Source: Candidatus Rifleibacteriota bacterium
GTDB taxonomy: Bacteria > Riflebacteria > Ozemobacteria > Ozemobacterales > Ozemobacteraceae
Reading direction: 5' to 3'
Assembly (NCBI GenBank): GCA_029560455.1
Contig: JAKQKW010000449.1
Coordinates: forward strand, 1-11,988
Length of the DNA: 11,988 bases
Under the pieces are notes generated by a model that saw only the letters and a list, made by a program, of their open reading frames with translations, was not told the origin of the DNA and ran no database searches. Position 1 is the first letter of the stretch. Each line of letters opens with the position of its first letter. A program made the translations under genes and the position numbers. Below, piece by piece: positions 4,466 through 11,988 of this stretch.

Positions 4466-7180
4466 TTGCACACCTTGCAGACGCCCAGTAAGACAGGTTT
4501 TGACATAGTCGCCATCGACGGCCCCGCCGGTGCTGGTAAAAGTACGGTAGCCCGCATGGCTGCCGACAAGCTTGGTTATGGCTATCTCGATACCGGCGCC
4601 ATGTATCGCGCCGTAACACTCAAAGCTCAGCAGGAAAACATCGATTTTTCTGATGTCGCTGCCATGCGTCGCTGCGCGAGTGAATGTGGTCTGCGCTTTG
4701 AAACAAGCAAAAACTCCTCACAACCGCGCGTTTTTCTCAAAGATGTCGAAGTGACAAATGATATCCGCAAACCCGAAGTGGCCCGCAATGTTTCTGCCGT
4801 CGCCGCCAATCAGGGGGTGCGCGAATGTATGACCGCTCTGCAGAGGCAGATCGGCAAAAAGGGCAAGTGGGTTGTCGACGGCCGCGATATCGGCTCAGTC
4901 GTTTTCCCTGATGCCCGCACCAAAATCTTTCTGACCGCCTCGATCGAGGAAAGGGCCAGACGTCGCCTGCACGACCTGCACGAGAAGGGCTTTGAAGCCG
5001 ATCTCGAAAGCCTGAAGCAGGAAATCGCCAAACGCGACGAATATGACTCGAATCGTGAATTTGCTCCGCTCAAGCAGGCTGACGGAGCCGTACTGCTGGA
5101 TACTACCGCGATGACCATTGATCAGGTTATCGATCGGATTATCATAATCGTAACTAATACCCGGGACAAGTTGATCCCAATGGAGGAACGTATGACTCAA
5201 GTTAAAAACACTCACCAGGAACAGGCTGATAGCGCCAACGAGAACCAGATGACAATGGAGGAAGCGCTGAACAGTGAGTTCCGAACAATCTCCAGGGGGG
5301 CCATTGTAACCGGCACCGTTATTGAGAAGAATCAGAGCGGTATCTATGTCGACCTCGGCTACAAGTCCGACGGCATCATTCCGACTGACGAACTCGACGG
5401 CGAAGAAGGCAAATATAACGTTGGCGACGAAATCAAAGTTTACGTCAAAAAGGTTGACGACGGCCACGGGCAGCTCCTGCTCTCTCTGCGCCGCGCCCAG
5501 GAACTCGGTTCATGGGATGACCTCGACGAAGCTTTCAAAAATAAGACTCCGGTCGAAGGCGAAATCAAAGAACGCATCAAGGGCGGCTACAACGTCAGCG
5601 TTCTCGGCGTAAGAGCCTTCCTGCCCCAGAGCCAGCTGTCACACGGCAAAAACGCCAAAGAAAGCATCGGCAAGAAATTTCCGATGGTTATCACTGAATA
5701 TGACCGCCGCCGCAAGAACGTCGTCGTTTCTGAACGCGCCATTCTTGACAAGGTTCGCGACAAACGCAAAAACGAAATCTTCGAAAAATTCCATGTTGAC
5801 GATGTCATCAAGGGCGTTGTTTCAAGAATCGTTGAATACGGCGCATTTGTCGACCTCGGCGATGGCGTTGAAGGCCTCATTCACCGCAACGACCTCAGCT
5901 GGTCAGTGATTTCCAACCCGCGCGAAGTCGTTCAGCCGGGCGAAACCATCGAAGCCAAGATTCTGAAAATGGATGTCGAAAAAGGCAAAATCAGCCTCGG
6001 CATCAAGCAGAAAAAAGACAACCCCTGGGAAACCGTTGACAACCGCTACAAAGTCGGCCAGAAATATCATGGCAAGGTTAAGAACCTCATGGATTTCGGC
6101 GCTTTCGTTGAACTCGAAGAAGGCGTTGAAGGCCTCGTGCACATTTCTGACCTGTCATGGGCCAGAAACATCAAGCACCCGAGCGAAGTCGTAAAAACCG
6201 GCGACTCAATCGACATCGTCGTAAAAGAAATCGACAAAGAAAAGAAACGCATTTCTCTGTCATACAAAGAAGTTCTGCCCCACCCGTGGGAACAGGTCAC
6301 TTCCAAATACAAAATCGGCGATGTGGTAACCGGCAAGGTTAACAACATGACCGACTTTGGCGCCTTCATCGAAATCGCTCAGGGCGTCGAAGGCCTGCTG
6401 CATGTCTCTGACATGGACTGGGTCAAAAAAGTCAGCCACCCGAAAGAAATTCTCGAAAAGGGTCAGGAAATCAAGGTCAAGATCCTCAACATCGACACTG
6501 CCAACCACAGACTGTCACTTGGCCTGAAACAGACCACCACTGACCCCTGGGAAAAGGTTGAATACGAATACAAGATCGGCGATCAGGTTACCGGCGTCGT
6601 TAAGAATCTGGTTCCCTATGGTGCCTTCATTCAGCTCGAAAACGGCCTCGAAGGTCTGCTGCACGTCTCTGAATTCTCATGGCAGAACGACGTTGAAAAT
6701 CCGGGCGCCGCTCTCAAGGTTGGCGATCAGGTTAACGTCATGGTCTATGAAATCGACAAAGGCAAACAGAAAATTGGTCTCTCTCTGCGCCGCCTTCAGG
6801 ATGACCCCTGGAAAGATGTTGAACGCAAGTTCGGCAAAGACAGCGTGCATCAGGGCAAAATTGCCACTCTGCTCGACAATGGCGTAGAAGTTGAAGTTAC
6901 CGAAGGCGTTATCGGCTTCGTCCACATCTCTCAGCTGTCAGCTCAGCGCGTTAACAGCCCGTCTGAAGTGGTCAAGCAGGGCGACACCGTAACCTACAAG
7001 GTTCTCGAACTCGACCGCAAAAACCGCCGCCTGAAACTCTCGATCAAAGAAGCCAACATGGACAGCGATGCCAAGGAACTCAAGAAATACCAGGCTGAAT
7101 CAGAATCTGGTTTCTCTGACACCATCGGCGACCTGCTCAAAGCCCAGCTCGAGTCTTTCAAATCAAAACTCGACAAGTAA
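4466..7180 (+). CDS. cmk-rpsA: Fused cytidylate kinase / 30S ribosomal protein S1 with seven S1 domains
   Basis: The frame runs 904 codons without a stop. Residues 1 to about 228 are a complete (d)CMP kinase: P-loop GPAGAGKST (19-27), LDTGAMYRAV for the nucleoside substrate, DGRDIG (138-143), the ERARRRL lid region and YDSNREFAPL. It phosphorylates CMP and dCMP with ATP. Residues 243-904 are ribosomal protein S1, which brings mRNA to the 30S subunit. S1 domains fall at about 277-343, 361-424, 445-515, 531-602, 618-689, 705-776 and 792-862. The first two are divergent, as in ribosome-binding domains; the next four share GAF(V/I)-xL-xxGxEGL(I/V/L)H. The start must be TTG (4466, with AGGAG four bases upstream, or 4475), since a stop at 4448 blocks extension and the next ATG follows the P-loop. 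Whether the full fusion accumulates is uncertain: see the internal start at 5192. Confidence 0.93.
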   Translation: MHTLQTPSKTGFDIVAIDGPAGAGKSTVARMAADKLGYGYLDTGAMYRAVTLKAQQENIDFSDVAAMRRCASECGLRFETSKNSSQPRVFLKDVEVTNDIRKPEVARNVSAVAANQGVRECMTALQRQIGKKGKWVVDGRDIGSVVFPDARTKIFLTASIEERARRRLHDLHEKGFEADLESLKQEIAKRDEYDSNREFAPLKQADGAVLLDTTAMTIDQVIDRIIIIVTNTRDKLIPMEERMTQVKNTHQEQADSANENQMTMEEALNSEFRTISRGAIVTGTVIEKNQSGIYVDLGYKSDGIIPTDELDGEEGKYNVGDEIKVYVKKVDDGHGQLLLSLRRAQELGSWDDLDEAFKNKTPVEGEIKERIKGGYNVSVLGVRAFLPQSQLSHGKNAKESIGKKFPMVITEYDRRRKNVVVSERAILDKVRDKRKNEIFEKFHVDDVIKGVVSRIVEYGAFVDLGDGVEGLIHRNDLSWSVISNPREVVQPGETIEAKILKMDVEKGKISLGIKQKKDNPWETVDNRYKVGQKYHGKVKNLMDFGAFVELEEGVEGLVHISDLSWARNIKHPSEVVKTGDSIDIVVKEIDKEKKRISLSYKEVLPHPWEQVTSKYKIGDVVTGKVNNMTDFGAFIEIAQGVEGLLHVSDMDWVKKVSHPKEILEKGQEIKVKILNIDTANHRLSLGLKQTTTDPWEKVEYEYKIGDQVTGVVKNLVPYGAFIQLENGLEGLLHVSEFSWQNDVENPGAALKVGDQVNVMVYEIDKGKQKIGLSLRRLQDDPWKDVERKFGKDSVHQGKIATLLDNGVEVEVTEGVIGFVHISQLSAQRVNSPSEVVKQGDTVTYKVLELDRKNRRLKLSIKEANMDSDAKELKKYQAESESGFSDTIGDLLKAQLESFKSKLDK
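5182..5186 (+). promoter_or_regulatory. Internal Shine-Dalgarno sequence for independent translation of rpsA
   Basis: GGAGG sits five bases before an in-frame ATG at 5192. It is a better match and better spaced than the AGGAG-TTG context that starts cmk. It falls exactly in the linker between the kinase and the first residues of S1, where a separate rpsA gene would have its start. Confidence 0.7.
5192..7180 (+). CDS. rpsA: Ribosomal protein S1 from the internal ATG (alternative product of the fused frame)
   Basis: Initiation at this ATG would give a 662-residue stand-alone S1 beginning MTQVKNTHQEQ. This is longer than the 557 residues of E. coli S1, mainly because of one extra S1 domain (seven in total). 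In this numbering the domains start near residues 35, 119, 203, 289, 376, 463 and 550. They are joined by similar linkers of the type (N/H/D)PWExV-x(3)-YK(I/V)G. A charged tail of about 40 residues, ending in KAQLESFKSKLDK, follows the last domain. In E. coli the very N-terminus of S1 anchors it to protein S2, so a free N-terminus would be expected to matter. That argues that at least part of the S1 pool is made from here. Sequence alone cannot show the ratio of fused to free product. Confidence 0.6.
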   Translation: MTQVKNTHQEQADSANENQMTMEEALNSEFRTISRGAIVTGTVIEKNQSGIYVDLGYKSDGIIPTDELDGEEGKYNVGDEIKVYVKKVDDGHGQLLLSLRRAQELGSWDDLDEAFKNKTPVEGEIKERIKGGYNVSVLGVRAFLPQSQLSHGKNAKESIGKKFPMVITEYDRRRKNVVVSERAILDKVRDKRKNEIFEKFHVDDVIKGVVSRIVEYGAFVDLGDGVEGLIHRNDLSWSVISNPREVVQPGETIEAKILKMDVEKGKISLGIKQKKDNPWETVDNRYKVGQKYHGKVKNLMDFGAFVELEEGVEGLVHISDLSWARNIKHPSEVVKTGDSIDIVVKEIDKEKKRISLSYKEVLPHPWEQVTSKYKIGDVVTGKVNNMTDFGAFIEIAQGVEGLLHVSDMDWVKKVSHPKEILEKGQEIKVKILNIDTANHRLSLGLKQTTTDPWEKVEYEYKIGDQVTGVVKNLVPYGAFIQLENGLEGLLHVSEFSWQNDVENPGAALKVGDQVNVMVYEIDKGKQKIGLSLRRLQDDPWKDVERKFGKDSVHQGKIATLLDNGVEVEVTEGVIGFVHISQLSAQRVNSPSEVVKQGDTVTYKVLELDRKNRRLKLSIKEANMDSDAKELKKYQAESESGFSDTIGDLLKAQLESFKSKLDK

Positions 7181-7203
7181 TATAACCGTAAAAGGTTCGA
7201 CAG

Positions 7204-7235
7204 ACATCCCCGTCGCAAGGCGGGGATGTTTTTTT
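7204..7235 (+). terminator. Rho-independent terminator after cmk-rpsA
   Basis: ACATCCCCG (7204-7212) pairs perfectly with CGGGGATGT (7221-7229) over an 8-base loop, and T residues run from 7229 to 7235. It lies 23 bases after the rpsA stop and separates it from the gap promoter. Confidence 0.95.
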
Positions 7236-7258
7236 ACCCTGCAAAAACAATTAGGGGA

Positions 7259-7288
7259 TTGACAAGAAGTACCCGGACAAAGTAAAAA
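7259..7288 (+). promoter_or_regulatory. Promoter of the gap-pgk-tpiA operon
   Basis: A perfect -35 box TTGACA (7259-7264) is followed, after 18 bases, by TAAAAA (7283-7288), which matches the -10 consensus at four of six positions. With a 17-base spacer the box would read GTAAAA. Transcription would start near 7295, giving a leader of about 70 bases with a pyrimidine-rich stretch (about 7303-7330) and no obvious riboswitch. Confidence 0.65.
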
Positions 7289-7347
7289 GAGTGCGTGTAA
7301 ATCTTTATGTTCTTTGTTCTCTTTTTCACAACCCGATACGCAAATAA

Positions 7348-8373
<1,026 letters not shown>

Positions 8374-8397
8374 GGCAGGTCAGAATATTTATCAGCC

Positions 8398-8428
8398 ACA
8401 GGAAACCTGATTTACTCAGGTTTCCTGT
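8398..8428 (+). terminator. 13-bp hairpin between gap and pgk (attenuator or mRNA-stabilising stem)
   Basis: ACAGGAAACCTGA (8398-8410) pairs perfectly with TCAGGTTTCCTGT (8416-8428) over a 5-base loop (TTTAC). Only TT follows the stem, so it is at best a partial terminator. It lies 24 bases after the gap stop and 13 bases before the pgk ribosome binding site. Partial termination, or protection of the gap mRNA 3' end after processing, are both plausible. Confidence 0.65.
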
Positions 8429-8452
8429 TTCATGTACCATCAGGAGGCTTTA

Positions 8453-9664
8453 ATGTTTCGTACGATCAAAGACATCAATTTCGCCGGCCGCAAAGTTCTG
8501 ATCCGCGTCGACTTCAACGTGCCGCTCGATGAAAACCTCAACATCACCGACGATACCCGCATCCGCATGGCGGTTCCGACAATAAAGCACATCACCGACA
8601 ACGGTGGCCGCGCCATTCTCATGAGCCACCTCGGCCGTCCCAAAGGCGGACCAAACCCGAAATACTCTCTCAAAGCTCTGGTCAGCCATCTTGGCAAGCT
8701 TATCGGCAAGACCGTCAGCTTTGCTGAAGACTGCATCGGGGAAAAGGCGACCGCAGTCGTCAATAATATGAAAAATGGCGACGTTGCTCTGCTCGAAAAC
8801 CTGCGCTTTCATCCTGAAGAAGAAAAGAACGACCCGACCTTCGCCAAAGCCCTGGCTTCTCTCGGCGAAATCTACGTCAGCGACGCATTCGGCACCGCGC
8901 ACAGAGCCCACGCCTCGACTGCCGGCATCGCCGACACCCTTCCCGCTTACGCCGGTTTCCTGATGGAAAAGGAAATCAACTACCTCAGCAAGATCACCAC
9001 TTCGCCTGACCGCCCGCTCGTCGCCGTCATGGGCGGCGCCAAAGTCAGCGACAAGATTCTCGTCATCGAAAATCTGCTCGAAAAGGTCGATGCTCTGCTG
9101 ATTGGCGGCGGCATGGCCTTCACTTTCCTCAAGGCCCAGGGTTATAACATCGGCAAATCACTGTGTGAAGCCGACAAGCTCGACCTCGCTCTCAAGCTGA
9201 TCGAAAAAGCCAAAGCCTCTGGCCGCAAGCTGCTGCTGCCGGTTGACGTGGTCACTGCCGCCGAAATCAAGGAAGGCACCGCCACAAAAACCGTCGATAT
9301 CAAGAATATCCCCGAAAACGAACTCGGCCTCGACATTGGCCCTAAAACCATCGAAGCTTTTGCCGCCGAACTTAAAAAAGCAAAAACCGTTCTCTGGAAC
9401 GGCCCAATGGGCGTCTTCGAAACCAAACCCTTTGATGTCGGCACCCGCAAAGTCGCCGAACTGCTTGCCGGTCTGAAAGCCACCACAGTTGTCGGTGGCG
9501 GCGACTCGGTCGCGGCCGTCGAGCAGATGGGAGCAGCCGACAAGGTTTCGCACGTTTCGACCGGTGGTGGCGCTTGTCTCGAATTTCTCGAAGGCCAAAC
9601 CCTGCCCGGTATCGAAATTTTCTCACGCAACATCAACAATCTTACACATGGAGCCGCCAAATGA
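8453..9664 (+). CDS. pgk: Phosphoglycerate kinase
   Basis: The enzyme transfers the acyl phosphate of 1,3-bisphosphoglycerate to ADP, making ATP and 3-phosphoglycerate, the step after Gap. At 403 residues it is close to the family norm. The N-terminal substrate domain shows RVDFNVPLD (R18, D20, N22), MSHLGRPKG and the [13 protein letters not shown] block. The C-terminal nucleotide domain shows [44 protein letters not shown] (GGGD at 348-351) and [13 protein letters not shown]. All motifs of a working enzyme are present. The start at 8453 has AGGAGG (8442-8447) five bases upstream; the in-frame ATG at 8432 would place that site inside the gene and adds only seven residues. The stop overlaps the tpiA start as ATGA, so the two are translationally coupled. 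Confidence 0.98.
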   Translation: MFRTIKDINFAGRKVLIRVDFNVPLDENLNITDDTRIRMAVPTIKHITDNGGRAILMSHLGRPKGGPNPKYSLKALVSHLGKLIGKTVSFAEDCIGEKATAVVNNMKNGDVALLENLRFHPEEEKNDPTFAKALASLGEIYVSDAFGTAHRAHASTAGIADTLPAYAGFLMEKEINYLSKITTSPDRPLVAVMGGAKVSDKILVIENLLEKVDALLIGGGMAFTFLKAQGYNIGKSLCEADKLDLALKLIEKAKASGRKLLLPVDVVTAAEIKEGTATKTVDIKNIPENELGLDIGPKTIEAFAAELKKAKTVLWNGPMGVFETKPFDVGTRKVAELLAGLKATTVVGGGDSVAAVEQMGAADKVSHVSTGGGACLEFLEGQTLPGIEIFSRNINNLTHGAAK

Positions 9665-10413
9665 GCCGAAGACCTCTTATCGCCGCCAACTGGAAAATGC
9701 ACAAAACCACCCAGGAAGCAAAAGCTTTCATGGCCGAACTGCTGCCGAAAATCGCCGATCTGAAAGACGTCGACGTGCTGGTCTGCCCGCCATTCACACT
9801 GATCAACGCGGTTGACCAGGGTCGGGAAGGCAGTCAGGTGCTTCTCGGGGCCCAGAACATGTATTTCGAAGAAAAGGGCGCTTTCACCGGTGAAGTTTCA
9901 CCGGCCATGTTGAAAGATCTTAACTGCGAATTCGTCATTCTTGGCCATTCAGAGCGCCGCTGGGTTTTTGGCGAGAGCGATGAACTGATCAACAAAAAAG
10001 TTCTTGCGGCTTTTGCCAAAGGTCTGATTCCGGTTCTCTGCGTCGGTGAGAAGCTCGATGAGCGCGAAAAGAATCTTACCGACCAGGTGATTCTCAATCA
10101 GCTCGAAAAGAACCTCAAAGGTGTTTCTGAACAGCACCTGCGCGGTATTGTCATTGCGTATGAACCGGTATGGGCCATCGGTACCGGCAAGAACGCCACA
10201 ACCAAGGATGCAAAGGATGCGATCGCACTGATTCGCGAATTCATTCACAGCCGCTACGGCAGTGAAACGGCCGCGAAGGTTCGCATTCTTTATGGTGGTT
10301 CGGTTAAACCTGAAAACGTCAGCACTTATATGGAGCAGGAAGGCATAGATGGGGCGCTGGTTGGCGGAGCCAGCCTGGAGGCCGATTCTTTTGCAAAATT
10401 GACCAGGTTCTGA
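9661..10413 (+). CDS. tpiA: Triosephosphate isomerase
   Basis: This enzyme interconverts dihydroxyacetone phosphate and glyceraldehyde-3-phosphate, feeding the Gap reaction. The 250-residue product is a standard single-domain TIM barrel. The active-site residues are all there: N10 and K12 in AANWKM, H96 in ILGHSERR and the catalytic base E168 in AYEPVWAIGTG. The phosphate-binding loop near the C-terminus (YGGSVKPEN, then GALVGGASL) is also intact. The ATG overlaps the pgk stop by four bases, and GGAG (9650-9653) inside pgk provides a ribosome binding site, so this start is preferred over the longer in-frame ATG at 9574. It is the last gene of the gap-pgk-tpiA operon. No secG, gpm or eno follows within the window; a signalling gene comes next. 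Confidence 0.98.
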   Translation: MSRRPLIAANWKMHKTTQEAKAFMAELLPKIADLKDVDVLVCPPFTLINAVDQGREGSQVLLGAQNMYFEEKGAFTGEVSPAMLKDLNCEFVILGHSERRWVFGESDELINKKVLAAFAKGLIPVLCVGEKLDEREKNLTDQVILNQLEKNLKGVSEQHLRGIVIAYEPVWAIGTGKNATTKDAKDAIALIREFIHSRYGSETAAKVRILYGGSVKPENVSTYMEQEGIDGALVGGASLEADSFAKLTRF

Positions 10414-10431
10414 TCCGTTCAGGTTTCATGG

Positions 10432-10492
10432 GGGCTGTCTGATAAGCCCTGAGCCGGTGCAAATCACTCAGGGAACTGTCAGCAGCCCTTTT
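10432..10492 (+). terminator. Nested-stem terminator-like structure after tpiA
   Basis: An outer stem pairs GGGCTG (10432-10437) with CAGCCC (10483-10488) and, past a bulged T, CTGA (10439-10442) with TCAG (10479-10482). An inner stem pairs CCCTGAG (10447-10453) with CTCAGGG (10467-10473) over a 13-base loop. TTTT follows (10489-10492). The short T-run makes it weaker than the other terminators here, but its position at the operon end fits. Confidence 0.6.
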
Positions 10493-10508
10493 GCATTTAA
10501 CAATAAAA

Positions 10509-10539
10509 CCTGTACAGGGGCGACAGTCTGGGGTAAAAT
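10509..10539 (+). promoter_or_regulatory. Candidate promoter of the histidine kinase gene, overlapping a palindrome
   Basis: TGTACA (10511-10516, four of six matches) and TAAAAT (10534-10539, five of six) are separated by 17 bases. The -35 box lies inside a perfect 10-base palindrome, CCTGTACAGG (10509-10518), a possible operator. The expected start of transcription, about 10546-10549, falls on or next to the kinase ATG at 10549, which would make the transcript leaderless or nearly so. Confidence 0.4.
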
Positions 10540-10548
10540 GTTGACAGT

Positions 10549-11988
10549 ATGGGGATCAGATTAAGAATAGCTTTGGGTTTCGCCCTTCTGACGATCGTGG
10601 TTGTCTCGGTCGTCTCTTTCTGGGCGGCACAGAGTCTGGGTTTCTCACTTGACGTCTCAGACCTCAGCAAACTCGAAAACCTCAGGCAGCAGTTGATCAA
10701 CGGTCTCGCGGCCGGACAAACCACCCTTGACCGCCTTGCCGGTGAAACCGCAACTGCCATTGCCGACAGCAGGTTTTTCGATAATCAGTTGCCGGTACAG
10801 CAGCGGCTGGCAGAGAAAATAAAATCGGCACTCGGAGCCGACTGGCTCGAAGTTTTTAAAGACGGGCAGCCCTTGATTTTCGGACAGGCAGCTTTCATAA
10901 AGCCGATCAGCAATCCGGGGCTGCCGGTGAGGATTGCCAGCTCCGGCCCATTTTCGTATAAGGGCTACATGACGGCCGAAATCCCCCTTGCTTCTGATGG
11001 AGTCAGCCTGATTCTGGCAAGATCGCCGGGGCAGATCGCCAATCTGCCTGACTTTTTCTGCATTTTTGACCAGCAGGGAATCCTGATGGTGCGAGGTTTC
11101 AACCCCGAAAAGATTTCGTTGCTGAGCCTTAGCCGTGAAAACATTACTCATCAACTGCAGGTCGGCGATGATCTCTACCGGGTCAGAGTCTTTCAGGGAA
11201 AAAATGGCGTCATGCTTTTGACCGGCTACCCGGCACAGCGGGCAACCCTTTCGCGCGATCTTGTCGATCAGCTGATGCTGCGACTTGCGGTTTTAGAGGT
11301 TATCGGGCTGCTGATTCTCGGTTACTTTCTCGGAGTCAGGCTTTTCGCACCACTCAACGCACTCAAGCACGGTATGGAACAGGTTGCTGAAGGACACTGG
11401 CGCGAAATTCCCCTCAACAAGCCACCAATGCAGAACAGCGGCAATGAAATCGAAAATGTTGCAATGAGCTTTAATCGCATGGTGCGCGAACTCTCGCTGG
11501 CGCAATCCAGACTGATTGAGGTGCAGAAAGAACTGGCGCAGAAAGACAAGATGGCTGCTCTCGGTCGCTTTTCTGCCGGCATCGCCCACGAAATCAACAA
11601 CCCCCTCGGCACGATTCTGGTGACTGCAGGCATGCTGAAAGAAGCAGCTTCAGCCGGCAAAAGTATTCCGCCTGAGGATTTCGATGCCATTATTGAAGAG
11701 GTGCGAAGATGCCGCGACATCATCAGCACTCTGCGCACTTATACCAGCCGCACCCAGCCACAGCTGAGCCCAACCACGCTGGGGGCCTTCATCGAGCAGA
11801 TCGAGAATTTCATCAAAAATGAACCGGCTTTCAAGGAACTGACGCTCGTCGTCGAGAAACCGGCCGCTGAAAGCCTCGGGTTGATGATTGACAGCAAGGC
11901 AATGCAGCAGGTTTTCAGCAATCTGACCCGCAACGCCCTCGAAGCCATGCAAGATATCGACCCGAGGCTTTCAGCGGCCGGTTTCTCA
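10549..11988 (+). CDS. Membrane-bound sensor histidine kinase (3' truncated by the window)
   Basis: The frame is open from the ATG at 10549 to the window edge, giving 480 residues. In order: a short N-terminus and TM helix (about residues 7-28); an extracytoplasmic sensor region of about 210 residues, unrecognised, with a PAS/Cache-like stretch (DFFCIFDQQGILMV); a second TM helix (about 245-265); a HAMP linker (to about 318); a coiled segment; a HisKA domain with AGIAHEINNPLG (phospho-acceptor H347); and the start of the HATPase domain with NLTRNALEAM (N-box N462). The G-boxes lie outside the window. The HEINNPL box is typical of NtrB-like kinases, often paired with a response regulator encoded nearby; none is visible yet. 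No Shine-Dalgarno sequence lies in front of the ATG. The start is kept because it opens directly onto a good TM segment and a stop at 10504 blocks long extension. The signal sensed is unknown. Confidence 0.92.
   Translation, partial: MGIRLRIALGFALLTIVVVSVVSFWAAQSLGFSLDVSDLSKLENLRQQLINGLAAGQTTLDRLAGETATAIADSRFFDNQLPVQQRLAEKIKSALGADWLEVFKDGQPLIFGQAAFIKPISNPGLPVRIASSGPFSYKGYMTAEIPLASDGVSLILARSPGQIANLPDFFCIFDQQGILMVRGFNPEKISLLSLSRENITHQLQVGDDLYRVRVFQGKNGVMLLTGYPAQRATLSRDLVDQLMLRLAVLEVIGLLILGYFLGVRLFAPLNALKHGMEQVAEGHWREIPLNKPPMQNSGNEIENVAMSFNRMVRELSLAQSRLIEVQKELAQKDKMAALGRFSAGIAHEINNPLGTILVTAGMLKEAASAGKSIPPEDFDAIIEEVRRCRDIISTLRTYTSRTQPQLSPTTLGAFIEQIENFIKNEPAFKELTLVVEKPAAESLGLMIDSKAMQQVFSNLTRNALEAMQDIDPRLSAAGFS

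Noticed and set aside
4447..4491. A 14-codon ATG frame overlapping the cmk start (MSSQEFVAHLADAQ)
   Set aside because: There is no ribosome binding site in front of it, and its ATG is buried in the leader hairpin. It is kept only as a remote leader-peptide possibility.
5840..6680. Recurring near-identical DNA segments of the type GGCGTTGAAGGCCTC inside rpsA
   Set aside because: They are explained by the repeated GVEGL(I/V/L)H motif of successive S1 domains, not by an independent DNA repeat.
10538..10564. An 8-codon frame (MLTVWGSD) preceded by GGGG, overlapping the kinase start
   Set aside because: It is too short to judge, and its ATG overlaps the proposed -10 box, so it would lie upstream of the transcript start.
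10541..10568. TTGACA followed by AAGAAT as a promoter at the kinase start
   Set aside because: The -35 is perfect, but the promoter would start transcription inside the kinase coding region, after its first TM codons begin. No suitable downstream start with a ribosome binding site follows.

Overview
This window looks like ordinary core chromosome from an anaerobic or facultative bacterium of moderate GC content. I cannot name the phylum. The anaerobe suggestion is an inference from two likely oxygen-sensitive Fe-S proteins: an aldo/keto reductase carrying a 2x[4Fe-4S] ferredoxin tail, and a cysteine desulfidase/serine dehydratase-like protein. There is no sign of phage, transposon, CRISPR array, tRNA or rRNA. 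Every stretch longer than about 130 bases is accounted for by a gene.

Layout. (1) Bases 1-571: the 3' end of a forward gene whose product ends in a long Pro/Ala-rich, probably disordered tail; a strong intrinsic terminator follows. (2) 649-1602, reverse: the aldo/keto reductase-ferredoxin protein, with a clear promoter at 1639-1667. (3) 1746-4344, forward: a YhaM/CdsB-family protein overlapping aroA (EPSP synthase, shikimate pathway) by 11 bases. (4) 4466-7180, forward: cytidylate kinase (cmk) fused in frame, with no stop codon, to ribosomal protein S1 (rpsA). The S1 part has seven S1 motifs rather than the six of E. coli. A strong internal ribosome binding site at the junction suggests S1 can also be made alone. 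A clean terminator follows. (5) 7366-10413, forward: a glycolytic operon gap-pgk-tpiA with a consensus-like promoter in front, a 13-bp hairpin between gap and pgk, an ATGA overlap between pgk and tpiA, and a structured terminator-like element after tpiA. (6) From 10549 off the right edge: a membrane histidine kinase (two TM segments, HAMP, HisKA with HEINNPL, start of the ATPase domain), possibly expressed from a leaderless transcript.

The genes are mostly housekeeping: aromatic amino-acid precursor synthesis, pyrimidine nucleotide phosphorylation, translation and the triose section of glycolysis. The points that stand out are the cmk-rpsA fusion with its internal start, the seventh S1 domain, the repeated Gly-Phe-Asp motifs in the disordered tail at the left edge, and the RNA structures and unusual start context around the glycolytic and kinase genes. 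I found no convincing new multi-gene system.
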